This document shows, piece after piece, positions 49,845-62,351 of a DNA stretch of 64,000 bases. Positions within the stretch are counted from its first letter, which is position 1, and the number at the start of each line of letters is the position of its first letter. A program made the translations under genes and the position numbers. The stretch lies in the NCBI GenBank assembly GCA_037954665.1, contig JBBMOL010000058.1:2108001-2172000 (forward strand), given 5' to 3'. The notes below the pieces were generated by a model. That model saw only the letters and a program-made list of their open reading frames with translations, had not been told where the DNA came from and searched no databases. This DNA is from Laguncularia racemosa (taxonomy: Eukaryota; Streptophyta; Magnoliopsida; Myrtales; Combretaceae).

Positions 49845-50174
49845 CTACCATTGCAGCTTATATGGCTTAGGATGCTTCATTGTAGGTAGATGCAATTTTT
49901 CAACCATCAAAGAACTTGCAACATTTGTGCAACTACCACTATCAATGATCATGCTACATACCTTACCACTCACATGGCACCTAGTATGGAAGATATGCTC
50001 ACACTGTTCCCCATCATCATCTTCCTTAAGTTGTATGTTTAGAGTACGCCTAGTAACCAACATTTCTCCTTTCACAGGACCCTCTACATCAACATCACTG
50101 CATTTCTCCAATGGTGGCATCTCTCCCTCATCTGAGCTGATACTCTCTATATCTCCATTATCTAGAACCACCAT
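49845..50174 (-). pseudogene. Gypsy protease region
   Basis: Reading from 50174 contains an acidic linker, then HVSGKVCSMIIDSGSCTNVA with the aspartic protease triad Asp-Ser-Gly, and SLMVEKLHLPT. It follows gag after one in-frame stop (at about 50193) and would process the polyprotein. Confidence 0.85.
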
Positions 50175-50192
50175 AACCCTCTTGTTTGGACA

Positions 50193-50930
50193 CTAAGAGG
50201 CAATGTGCCCCAACCCTTGACACTTGAAATATTTTATATCACATGATCTAGCAGAGGGTTTAAGTTCAATTTTACCTTTAGGATAGGCAATCGGTTCCTT
50301 AGACTTTGCATCCTCCTTTTGTTTAGAGGCATCCTTATGATTCCTCCAATTTGTCTTCCCTGTAGAGCCAGAAGTAGAGCCATACCTAGAGGTATCGTTA
50401 GACTTTAACTGCCTCTCCACCTTAATAGCTTTATGTAGTAGTTCCACATAATGATGTAGCTCCACAATGTCAACTATTTCTCTATTCAGGCCATTAACAA
50501 ATCTAGCCATTGTAGATTCACGATCTTCTTCTATGTTAGCATGAATCATAGTGACCTCCATCTTTTTATAATAGTCCTCAACACTTATAGGACCTTAAGT
50601 CAACCCTTGCAACTTTCTATATAAATCATTGTAGTAATTACTAGGTATAAACCTTTTTTTTCATTACTCCCTTCATCTCCTCCCATGACCTGATTGGTCT
50701 CTCTCCTGTCCTTCGCCTACTTAACCACAAGTTGATCCCACCAAATACTAGCATAATCATTGAACTCAACTGCTGCTAATTTAACCTTCTTCTCCCCAGC
50801 ATAATTATGACAATCAAATACATGTTCTACTTTTCTCTCCCACTCCAAATATAGCTCAAGGTCATTCTTCCCTCAAAAAGTAGGAATTGCCATCTTAATG
50901 CTCCTTAAATTATTATCCTGCCTCTAAACA
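50193..50930 (-). pseudogene. Gypsy gag region
   Basis: The minus strand contains LYLEWERKVEHVFDCHNYAG and VKLAAVEFNDYASIWWDQL, then after frameshifts EVTMIHANIEEDRESTMARF and HYVELLHKAIKVERQLK. A zinc knuckle ends it (YFKCQGLGHIAS, stop, CPNKR; the family has C-x2-C-x4-H-x4-C, so its first Cys is Tyr or Phe here). Several stops break it. Confidence 0.85.
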
Positions 50931-51440
50931 GCCCTTTTACCTCTCCTAGAACTATTCATATAAATATCAGAATTCTCATCTTCCCCCCCCTCATCCATAG
51001 TCCTTCTGAAAGGCCTATGCTTAGAAGGAGATTCAAGATCATCTAACCTTCTAGACTAACTTCATAAATGACCTCATTTTAGAATCTACATGTTCTCCTC
51101 CACTACTCATGTTTCCATAGCCTACAATAAAATTTTATTAATAACACAAAATAGAATAATTTTGTTTTCCTCTCAACTCTCTCTCACATGTTTACACTCA
51201 AAGATATGGATTCAATTCGCTCGTGTATCACTCAAGAATATGTTTATAAGTTGGTATTCAATAAATATCTCCCCACAAGTTCTTTAACAAGAACCCTATC
51301 AACGACCCTACCAGGCAGCAAATAATGACACGTAATTGCTGAGAACTAAGGAATCAATTCAATCTAATCTATCTAAGAGGAAAATTTCGTAACAACCCCT
51401 TTTTTTTATGCAATTTTAATTTCTTTTCTTCTTCTTCTCT

Positions 51441-51456
51441 CCCCCCCCCCCCCCCC
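51441..51456. repeat. Poly-C run of 16 in the gypsy leader
   Basis: Sixteen C in a row lie between the primer-binding site and gag. On the element's strand it is a G-run. Confidence 0.9.
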
Positions 51457-51678
51457 ACACGTTTTTTAACTCTTGAACACACTACCAAAGAACAAACATC
51501 AGCAATCTACTAAATCAATCGAACAATTCCTAAAACTTGCATAACGAATTCAATGGAACACTTTTTTTTTTTTACAAGAACAATATTGAACAACCAAATT
51601 CAAAAGACTAAATTAACACAAACACAACAATTGCGATAATGCTAAAGGATAGATAACACCCGATTTCCAAGAGCCAAA

Positions 51679-51690
51679 GCTCTGATACCA
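51679..51690 (-). other. Primer-binding site of the gypsy element
   Basis: On the element's strand this reads TGGTATCAGAGC, the exact complement of the 3' end of plant initiator tRNA-Met, two bases inside the 5' LTR. Confidence 0.92.
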
Positions 51691-51692
51691 AA

Positions 51693-52336
51693 TGATGCTA
51701 ACCCTAGGTTGTGATCATCCTAGAACCCAATTAGATGGAAAAGTAGCCCTAGAATTGTCCTTGGAACCAAGCAACAACTTGACCCTAACTCAAATAACGA
51801 ATTAAAACCAAAGTTATAAAGAAATTACGATAAAAAAACAAGTTACCTTGATTGGATCAGAATGAGTTCTCAATGAAGAACAATCGGGAGGTTTTCCTTA
51901 AGAGAAAAAGACATTCAAAAAGTGTCCCATTCGAAAACCTAGAAGACTATTTATAGTCTTTACAATTAAAGAAGCAAAATGATAAGAAATCACAAGACGG
52001 ACAATTAAAAGTCGGCGGCTTAAGTCCTACGCTGGCTAAGTAAGCCAGTGGCTTACAATGTCAAAGTCAGCGGCCTAAAGTGCTAGGCCAGCATCATAAA
52101 GTCGGTGGCCTTCTTTTGCTTCCAAGCAATGTTCAATATTAATAGTGGAAATGCTTGATAAATTGAAAATGATCTTCTTCTCTGTTGGAGCAAGTATCTG
52201 TAAAGCGTGGTCTAGGTGTTCTTAGATAAGTCCATTCAAGGCTTGCTCCATGTGTTTTGCCCTTAACCTTGTCATCGATCCTCCAATTCTTTCCAGTGGG
52301 TCATAGGAGAAAGTTGATGCTAGCTCATTTCCATCA
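51693..52336 (-). repeat. 5' LTR of the gypsy element
   Basis: A 644-bp copy, collinear with 46082-46745, with the same TATA box on the element's strand (51947-51956). Confidence 0.92.
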
Positions 52337-52341
52337 ATTCA

Positions 52342-54697
52342 TCTATGTTGGTAATGGCAACAAGGCTCCGGTTGAGGCTATCAATGTATTTAGATTATAA
52401 TTAGAGTTTGGTTGTTATTTGAATTTGGAAGAAACTTATCATGTACCATCATTTAGATGAAATTTAATTTCCGTTTCTCATTTAAACAAATCCAATTATC
52501 TTTGTTCATTTGGAAATGGAACATTTAGTTTGTTTTAATATTCAAATGTTATTGCTACTAGTACTTTGATTGATAATCTATACAGATTGAATTTGCATAC
52601 CTCATATATAGAAGAAACCTTGCATAAGTAATTTTGGTATAAAGTAAAAATTAATAAATGAGAATTCATCTATGTTGCGGCATAAGCATTTAGGACATAT
52701 TTCCAAACAAAAGATTTAAAGGCTTGTGTTAGAAAGAATTCTTGATTCCCTTAATTTTTTTTTTAATTTTGAAATATGCGTTGAATACATTAAAGGAAAA
52801 CAAACAAATATCAAGAAAAAAGGGTGTCGAAAGGAGTTCTAGCATCTTCGAATTAATTCCCTACAGTTTCATGGAATGGCCAACAATATTTTATTACTTT
52901 CATAGAAGTCATAGTCTTTGGAGTTTTTCAATGAATGTAAAATAGAAGTTGAAAACCAACTTAATAAGAAAATTAAGGCTGTTAAATCTGACCACGGTGG
53001 TGAATATTATTGTAGATTTTATGGATCTAGTGAACAATGTCCTAGACCTTTTGTGAGATACATAAAAGAATGTGGGATTTTTCCTCAATATACCATGCCA
53101 AGACAACCAAGTCAAAATGACATAGTTGAGAGATGTAATTAAACCTTAAAGGATATGGTTAAAAATATGATTAACCATTCTTCTTTACCAAAATCACTTT
53201 GGGGAAAGGCATTAATGACCGTAGTATACATTCTTAATTGAGTTTCAAGTAAAGTAACTAAAACCCCAAATGAGTTATGGAATCATAAAAAGCCTAGTCT
53301 TAAGCATATCCATATTTGGGGCTATTTAGCTAAGGCTAGGCTATATAGGCCTAATGAGAGAAAATTGGACTCAAGAGCGATTAGCTGCAACTTTGTTGAA
53401 TACTCAAAGCGATCAAAAGGATATAAATTCTATGATTGCTCAAATAGATCCTTTTTTGAGACTTGGAATGCTAAATTTGTTAAGGACGTTGAATAAAGTG
53501 GGAGCACACCAATTAGGAATATTGTCTTTGAGGAGGAAAGTGTTAACATTCCTAGAGTTGTAACTAAAAATGTATTGACAATTACACCAATTACTTTTCA
53601 AGATACAAATATGGATGTTCAAAATGTTCCGAAGATTACTTCTACTATTGTAAAGGAACAAGCTCATACTCTTATTGAGGAATCACAACAACCTCAAGAG
53701 TAAGTGCCATTACGTAGATCCACTAGGAAAAGAAGATCTATGATTCCAAATGATTATGTTAAGAGCATTAGTTTGATATAAGACTACAAGATGATCCATC
53801 ATTTGTCAATCAAGCTAAACAAAGTGTAAACTCCTAAAAGTGGATTGATGCCATGGAGGAAAAGATGAAACCAATGAAAGATAATGATGTTTGGGATCTT
53901 ATCGAATTGCCTAAAGGTGTGACACTGATTGGTTGCAAATGAATTTTTAAGACCAAGCGGGATTCAAAAGATAATGTCGAAATATATAAAACACGTTTAA
54001 TTGCCAAAGGTTTCACTCAAAAGGAAGGCATCAACTATAATGAGACTTTCTTTCCAGTTTCATTAAGACTCTTTTAGAATTATCATGACACTTATTGCTC
54101 ATTATGATCTAGATCTCTATTAAGTAGATGTAACCACCGTGTTTCTTAATGGCAGCATTGAAGAAACAATATATATGGTGTAACCAAAAAGTTTTGAATC
54201 AAGAGAATCAAAACATCTAGTATGCAAATTAAAAAGATCCAACTATGGATTAAAGCAAGCATCCTGTCAATGGAATAAAAATTTTGATCTATTGATTACC
54301 TCTTTCGGTTTTAAGGAAAACACCATTGATTAGTGTGTATATCACAAGATTAGTAGAAGTAATTTTTTTTTCTAGTGCTATATGTCGATGATATTCTACT
54401 TGCGAGTAATGATATAGGCATATTGCATGAGACCAAGAGATTTCTTTCAAATAATATTAAAATGAAAGATCTAGGGAGTGCATCCTTTGTGCTGGGCATG
54501 CAAATTCATCATGATTATTCACAAGGTATATTAGGCTTATCACAAAGGGTGTATATCAATAAAGTACTTAGCAAATTCAGCATAAAAGATTATGTATCAA
54601 GAGACACTTCAATGGCAATGGGTGATAAGTTCAATTTAAATTAATGTCCTAAGAATGATGTCAAGAAAAAGGCAATGGAGCATATCCCTCATGCATT
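52342..54697 (+). pseudogene. Ty1/copia protease end, integrase and reverse transcriptase, right side of the split element
   Basis: The reading resumes with YVGNGNKAPVEAI and EETYHVPSF (protease end), then HKHLGHISKQ (GAG-pre-integrase). The integrase core has KAVKSDHGGEYY, YTMPRQPSQNDIVERCN and later GYKFYD. RT has WIDAMEEKMKPMKDNDVWDL, YGLKQASCQWN and the catalytic VLYVDDILLASND. The last recognisable words (MEHIPHA) stand where the family has IPYASA; RNase H is cut off by the next element at 54698. A deletion of the integrase N-terminal part and many stops make it dead. It is TNT1-like by wording. Confidence 0.85.
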
Positions 54698-57149
54698 TGA
54701 AAAATCCCTAAATTCTAGATAAGATCAATGGGATTAAGAAAGAAAATTTGAAGTTAATTAAATGGCCAATTTTTTTCAAAATGACCATTATGCTCATAAA
54801 CTCGATTTATTAAAACTAGCTCCAAAATTGTCCAGTGACTCTAAGTACAATTCCAAGACCCTAATTAAGTAAATAAAATCATCAAGAAATTATTTAGAGT
54901 AAATTAGAAAGGAAAAATTGGAAGTTAGAGATCAATTTTGCAAAATAACCATTTTGACCTTAGACCTGATTTATAATCTTTAAAGTTGGCCAAAATCACC
55001 AAACAACTTAAATTAAGTTCATTTGGTATCATTTTAAATTATTGTGAGGCATCTCTTAAAGTTTGGAGACAAATTAGAAAAAATGACCATTTTTCCCTCG
55101 AAGACAGTTTTGTCAAAATTAGATTTGAAATTTACTTAGAGACCTTATATATAGCTTTGAGACCTTAATTAGGTGAATAAAATCAATTACAAAATATTTG
55201 AAAATAATTGAAAAAGAAAATTTAAATTCGAAGGTCAATTGGATAAAATGACCAAAAGCCTCAAAGCTTATTTTCTTGAAGGGTGATTATTTAAATTAAG
55301 TTTTAAGGGAATTTTTTGGAAAAGAAAAGCAATATATTTCAAGTGGAGCAAGTGGGGAAAATTTAAGGCAAAAATAATACAAAATAGGCTAAATTAAGAT
55401 GACACATGTTACTATAAGCTACACCCTACTAACCTTTGTGGATTCATTTACCCTTATCTTTAAACCCTCACTAAACCCCATTATAAAAACCCATTTTAGT
55501 ATAGAAAAATGGTAGCTCCCATTTCATTTTTCTAGAAAACTTTCTAAGGTAAATTAATGGTCACCCTTCCAATCATATCAAATTATAAATTTATAAACCC
55601 AAAGAAATCTAACAGTTGAGCTAATTAAGTATACTTATCTAATATAATATAGATTGCAACGGGTGTCATCCTCAAGAATCTTAAAAATAAGTATTAGTAT
55701 TACTGTTTTTCTACTATCTAGTCTAAATCTTGATGTGAGACTTATAAATTAAATTACTAATTAATTAATCCAGTAACCCTAAGATTAATTATAATTACTT
55801 TAATAAATGAATTCAATCATAAAAACATACCCTTCATCTTGATCCACTCTAAACACTAGCTTTCTTATAATAATGTATTAATTAACAATTTGTTATGCTT
55901 TGCATTGTAGAAATTCTTAATTAAACTATTTACTCCATCGAGTTAATTAATTAATAACCATATGTGGAATAGTGGAGACCTCTCCCTCACTATTGCCCTA
56001 TAAGATTTCATTAAGTTCATAATTCCCAAATAAAGATTTAATCTTTGTGTAAAAAATCAAAGTTTTCCTATCTTTAGGTAAAACATGCAATCTTTCTATT
56101 TATGAAAATCTATCCTATTAGATAAGACTTCTCTCTATCTAATAAGAATTAGACATGTAATTAATTTGCACGCATAAATTAATCACAAAGTAATTAAAAT
56201 ATATGAATAGATACAATGGCATAAACTTTTTATTAGTCAATAAACAATTTAATCACATAGTTTGGAATTTCACAATATGCATGGCATATAAAACTATCCC
56301 TCTATGAAATTTATAGTAATCACGAAAACTCTAAAGGAGTAATAAGAAATCATGATGAAAAGAATAACCTCTTGTAGATGTTTTGTGATCTCCGATGATG
56401 CTCCAATGATTTCTCTCTCTAAAGTAGGGTTTTTAGAGTGATTATGAGTAATAAAAGATTTGAATCCCTAATGTTTGAAATAAAGCAAGTATTTATAGTA
56501 TAAGAAACATGGTAGCATGCACGGCCTAGTGCATGCCTGTGTTCCGGGTCGTGTACTTTGGAATAATGTGAAATTCTAGTGTTCAAGGTTCTGCACGACT
56601 TTCTGCACGGCTGTGCTCAGGGTTGTGTACTCTAGAATTTCTTTATTTTCTTCTTTAGTCAAATTTCTTCCTTCAACACAACTCTCTACACAGCTTGTGC
56701 ACCAACCAAGGCACAATTTCATGATGCATTCTAACCATTTTTTGCCCTCTAGCATTGGTGTCTGCATGGCCACGTTGAAGATTGTGTACACGTGTAAATC
56801 ACCATTTTCTATACTTTACCAGATTTCACTTCGTTTTCGTTTGAACCTTTTTTAAATCCTTAAATTGCACTCTTTAAATCCTGAATTCAAATATTAAGCA
56901 TTTAAGTATCCTTTTCTTAATAAATTCACATAAAATTCGTACAAAATCATATTTAATAAATAATAGAAATAAGGTTCTTTCAACACTTATCATAAATGCT
57001 CCGAAAAACTCATTAAGCTTATTCTACTCCTTAAATCTCTTAATACCAATTAAACCCTATATTAATTTAGTTGTTTTTTTTATAAGTTTTAGGTCAAGAA
57101 TTAAGTGGAATTTCAAGCTAAGAGGGGGTATCTTATACATGATTTATGT
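54698..57149 (+). repeat. First LTR of the large element, visible part, interrupted by a solo LTR
   Basis: This matches 62352-63376 through its whole length, apart from 55555-56992, which is a nested element. After 57149 (gtgtgaag) the comparison cannot continue because the other copy is cut there. Confidence 0.75.
55555..56992. mobile_element. Nested solo LTR, 1438 bp, TSD TAAAT
   Basis: The intact second LTR (gataaatgctttg near 63213) shows the empty site. Here that site is split as TAAAT (55550-55554), insertion, TAAAT (56993-56997). The right end is ACTTATCA, like the ATTTATCA end of the solo LTR at 34765-36167, and the internal layout is alike. The left end reads TAATGG instead of TG, perhaps a mutation. 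No internal retroelement DNA is attached. Confidence 0.8.
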
Positions 57150-60100
57150 GTGAAGATAAATAAGAAAATGACTTGATTGAAGTGGATTTTAGATTTTAGA
57201 TTATAAGTCTAAGTAGCGTATGATGTTTATTATGAAGGAAATCAATTAGGAGTTTGGGAAAAATATCATTTTGAAAGTGGGTAGGCATGGTTTGAAAAGA
57301 ATTTGCGTATTTATTAGATCTTCAATAAGGTAACTTCAAAAGCTTATTTAAGTTGATGATTTAAAATAGTTATAGGTAATGAAACATGAGGATTTGATGA
57401 TTTCTTGAACATTTATAGTGTATTATGAAACCCACTTTGACTGCCACCTATATTGAGTGTTCTTGAGTGTTATTTGATGATTTAAGTGTTGATCTATGAT
57501 ATAATGTGCTATATGTGTTGTTGGGTGTTTGATTAAATGATAGAAAAGAAGGATGATACGTGATAATTGAAGATATGTAATGGGTTTTTAGATGTAGTTG
57601 CAACTGCTACTATGAAGATGGAATTGAGGATTAAATTTTCTTACTAAATCTGATTTGAATATTTGGTGATGATCAATTGATGGTTGGAGTATGAATATGT
57701 GATGTATAGAGTGATTTTGATGATTAATTAGTAGATATGGCATGTGGAATGTTGGAATTTGGTAGCATGATTGAATTAGTGGATGAATGAGTTGATTTAA
57801 TTATTAATTTATGAATTTCTAGCAAGTTGCTATATTAAGTTTGGAGAATTTTAGGGATGAATTGGATTGATTTGGAAGATTGTAAGAACTTAAAATGTGG
57901 AATTTCTTACAAGATTTTGGAAAATATTAATTATGAAAAAATATTATAAATTATATCTATTTTGGGTAAATTATGGTTTAATTATGAATAAGTTGGATTG
58001 GATATGAAATTAAGCTTAGAAGTAATAATGTGTTGAATTTGGACTAATGGAATGGATAAAATTTTAATTGGGGGGGTGTTTGATTCCATTTGCTCTATTT
58101 TGATAGTATTTTGAGCTTGAAAATGAAAAATAAATGACATCTTAGACACTAGGAAGGTGTAGGAACAAATAGACTTTGGTTTGAAGTGATACGAACTTAA
58201 ATTAAATAAGTTATGGGTTCCTAAAGTTAGAAATTCGTAATTGAAATAGGTCTGATGGCTCAAGAGCCTTAAATTGAATAAAATCAAGTTCTTTTTGATA
58301 AAATGGGTAGTGAAAATGATAAGGAGACAAATGGCTTTGGTTTCACTTAATTTGAATATAAATTAAGTAAATTATGCCCTTTTAAAGTTTAAGGCAAAAA
58401 TTTGTAACGAGTTAATATTAAGTTAAACAATAGTTTAATTAAATTAGGTCAAGGTTGACCTAACCACAAGTTGAACTAACCAAAATAAGCCTAAGGACCA
58501 CCCTATTACCCTCCCTTGGGTGGTCCATGAAATTAAACATAATTTATTTAAATGTACTTGATTAACTAAACCATTATAATTGGGCTAAAATAAAATTTGA
58601 CACAATAATATAGACCTAATAACTTAAATGCACTTAAGACCCAAATTGAAAATATAATTGGGCCTATTTTCTTCCTAAGGCTTATACTTTAAATAGGTCT
58701 TAGCATGACAAATAACTCAATCAAGCCTCAAACTAATTCATGGCCCGAATCGAATTAACTAGTTAAAATAAATTAGACTGAAGTCTAAGAAATAAAATGA
58801 GCTTACCTAATCTCAATCAAACTTAAATGGGCTCAAGACCTAAACATGATTGGCCCCTTTAAACTCTAGGGCTTATATCCTAAATGGGCCCAAATAAATA
58901 CATTAGATTTGATTGGCTTCAAACCCATCAAGGCTTTAAATTAGCTATGGCCTAAATTGAAATTATAATAATACTTAATGAATCAACTTGGATTAAGACA
59001 CAACTAATGAGACTAAATAAACACAATAGGCCTAAGTCATAGATAGAATTAATTGAATTTGTCTTAAATTTTAATTAGTAATCATAATTGAACTCAACTA
59101 AATCGATTGGGGCTAATGGGCTTAATTCATAACATAATTGGATCTACTATACTTAAAGGACCCAAATACCCTAACTGGACCTTAAACCTAACTAAACTTA
59201 AAACTTAAATAACTTATTAGGTTTAATTAAATAAATTTTAAATGGTTCGTGCCATAATTAGCTAAAAGCTAATTGGGCCTAAATAACCCTAATTGGGCTT
59301 GTAATTAATATGGGCCTTAAGTAGCCTAAACTAAACCTAGAATAGAATTCAATCACTTAAAATAAGTGACTAACTTATAATTTTCTTTTTATGCATAAAA
59401 CCAACTTAATCGACTCGATTGGAACTAGGATTGCAATTCGAGAAACATTAACCTTTCAAGTGTGCAATAACTTATATGTTGTGTGCTAGGTTAGACAAAT
59501 CAAACCATACTAATAATTAACCCAACTAAATAATTGCTTACTACTTATGTATGGTTACTTGAGCCAGTAAGTAACAAGCCTTGGATTGAGATTATGGTTG
59601 TGGTCATATATCCCGAAATGACACAATAGTTAAGCGCTTAAGCCACTAAGGATGGCTCGGTAGATAAATAATAAGTGAAAACACATCGAATAACAAACAC
59701 TATATATGGATAAGACGAATAGTGAAGAATTAGGAAAAGTACATTGATACATGATTACAATAGCATTAAGTCTCTTATGATGTATAAATGTATATCGAAA
59801 TTTCCCCTAAACCTTCAATGGAAGGTAATGCCAATTCCATAGGACGATGGTTAGCTATGGCACCTCCAAGTTGACTAAAATGTTTGATGTGTTCACAAAG
59901 ATTCAATTACATCATCAAAATAGGAAATTATGAACCAAAGTTATTCCAAACATTCCACGAGCTAACAAACAACCATTGTGATCAACTTTCCCACATAGGT
60001 GGCAACTCTACCTTACTAAAATAACCACTTCATATGATAACAACAAATATCGTGACTATAATTAAACACCTAAGAGATATTTCAAAAAGGCAATAGCAAG

Positions 60101-62335
60101 TATAATTTCAATCACAACCAAACAACAACTTAGATACAAAATAACAAAATCCATTCAAATATCCAAAAGTAAAGCAGGTCCATCTTAACCATGCTCCCAA
60201 AAGACAGCAACATAAATACAAAACGGTAAATATAGTAAATGAATAGTGACAAAAAGGATCAAATAGTTCTAAAATAAATCAAGCTATGTCACCAAACCTT
60301 ATAAGGTGAGTAGTAACACAATAATGATAGAAAGCAATCTAAAAGGATGATGTAGTCTTGTAAAAATAGTAAAGGATAAAAGATGATCAAGTAAACATAT
60401 TGGCGTATGAATAGGATGGAATGGTGAATCAATGACCATCTCTTCCTTTGTGTCAAAAAGTCATGTCTTGGTCAATCTCATGTCGTGTCGTGTCATGTTG
60501 AGTTAAGTTTTTTGTCAGTTTCATCAAGTCAAGTTTTCAAGCATCCCTATCATGTCTAAGTTGATGAAAGGTGGAGGTTCGTTAACCATACCCTTATTGG
60601 TATTCCTGGTAGGTTAAATAAAATAATTGACCTATAATAAAAAGGATAGCAAAAAACTAACAAATAGTAAAATCAATTGATAGATGTAGATCATGAACAA
60701 TAACTTAATCCCAAAAGAGATATACTAAGATGAAACATCCCGAATCTTCAGTATCCAACACAATAATACAAGCAAAAGGAAATAATTCACTTTTTCAACT
60801 ATGAACATAGAAGAAAATCTATTTAACTAAAGCGATAATCAAATCGAACCCCAAGAGGCTAAAGACAACAAACACATATCTGAATAAGAACAACAATAGA
60901 TATAATGATGACAAGTTGAAAGAAATAGAATCTAAACCACTATAGTCTATAACATTGATCTATAATTGAAATAAGGAAAACATGTGTGTATTACTTGTAG
61001 ATGTTAATTATTAGTTTCTTGAAATTGTGTGTTACTATCTAATCCCCGGTAATGCTAATAGTAGTAACTTCTTATAGGAATAAGGTATAGTAGTAGAGAA
61101 ATCAAGATCAGAAGTATCCATCTTAATGTCATGATAATTTTACACATTAAAAGGCAAAATCTAAAGGTTGCTTAGAAATAGTGAATGACATTGTTGAAAG
61201 AAAATGAAAACCATGTGGGTACAAGTTAGATAACTAAATTAGGAATATCTTTGGAGATTATTTAGAGGCATCAAAAGAGAAATGATTTAAAGTTTAAAAA
61301 GTTGCAAATATAAGTTAGATAGGAACAAATAACAAGTGTTTAGAGAAATAATAATCACAATGGAGGGGAATTTGCAAAAATTTTAAAAGGTAATAGTTAT
61401 GACAAATAAAGTCTATAGAGGCATGGTACTTTAGCTCAAGATTAAATTATTACTAGACTTTGGGAAAATTCATCAGGATGAGCAGAGTTAATAAACCATG
61501 CAAACAAATGGTTGAAGATGGTAAGGAGGAGATTTATTATGGCTAAGGGTAGAAAATTTTAGAAATCGGGGTCAAGTTGAAATATTTGAAGATCTAATTT
61601 AACATGCTCTAATGAGTTAGAAATCTACAATGGCTTAAATATTAGTTTATTAGGCAACGCATTTGTATATTATTAATGGATGATCATCACTACTTTGATC
61701 TTAAACATTTCCCATAATGTGTGTGATAGTTATTAATTCTTGGTGATGCTGATGGTAGTAACTACTTGTAATGATAGTGTAAGTAAAAGAAAAGCTAGAA
61801 TTGGATATTTATCTAAAGGTTGTGACTACTATCTTGGATTTTAAAAGTTGATATCTCAAAGTTATTTGGTGATTCTTAATAAAAAGTTTAGATTAAGGGA
61901 TAAAAACTTTATGGATATAAGTTGGATAGAAGTAAATTACAATTATATTGGGAGATATTAAGGAAATTGTTAAAGGGAAAGACAAATTCATTGGAGGCAA
62001 GATGAATATGGAAAGATCGGATAAGATTTGACAAAAGATAGATCTTAGGAGATCTATATGGACCAATAACTTGATAAATAGTATAAAGTAAACGATTGAG
62101 AATAGTAAGTAAAATGTACTTTATACACAAGAATGGGAAATAATAGAGATTGGAATCCAACTCAAATCTATTAAGAGTTTAGATTATCTTAAGTTGATGA
62201 ATAGGAAGAATCAATAAGCAAATCAATTGAGAAGATTGAAGAAGAAATGCTTTGAGGAGGAACATAGTAAGAAGTACAAGTAATAAGAGTTCTCTCATTT
62301 ATTAAGATAAATTTCGATGATGAAATTTATTGTTT
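57150..62335. other. Non-coding interior of the large LTR element
   Basis: About 5.2 kb with no retroelement protein words. From 58570 to 59340 the plus strand is studded with ttgggcct-like words. Two loosely similar stretches (61020-61140, 61725-61830) both contain a ggtaatgctaatagtagtaa-like phrase. I could not place the LTR/internal boundary or a primer-binding site. Confidence 0.5.
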
Positions 62336-62351
62336 GGGGGGTGGGGGGGAA
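62336..62351 (+). other. Polypurine tract of the large element
   Basis: A G-run with one T and a closing AA lies directly before the second LTR, where plus-strand priming is expected. Confidence 0.75.

Larger units (their letters stand above)
46082..52336 (-). mobile_element. Structurally complete Ty3/gypsy retrotransposon, inactive coding region
   Basis: The element has two LTRs (46082-46745 and 51693-52336), a primer-binding site (51679-51690), a polypurine tract (46746-46759) and a target-site duplication ATTCA (46077-46081 and 52337-52341). Internal order on the minus strand is gag, protease, RT, RNase H, integrase, the Ty3/gypsy order. Several in-frame stops and frameshifts mean it cannot encode a working polyprotein. 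It is inserted in opposite orientation inside a copia protease gene. The integrase C-terminal wording (RFPEQRKSKLQPRGDG) resembles chromovirus-type plant elements; no chromodomain is evident. Confidence 0.92.

Noticed and set aside
57982..58287. 101-codon minus-strand frame in the large LTR element
   Set aside because: No retroelement or other motif; likely chance in AT-rich DNA.
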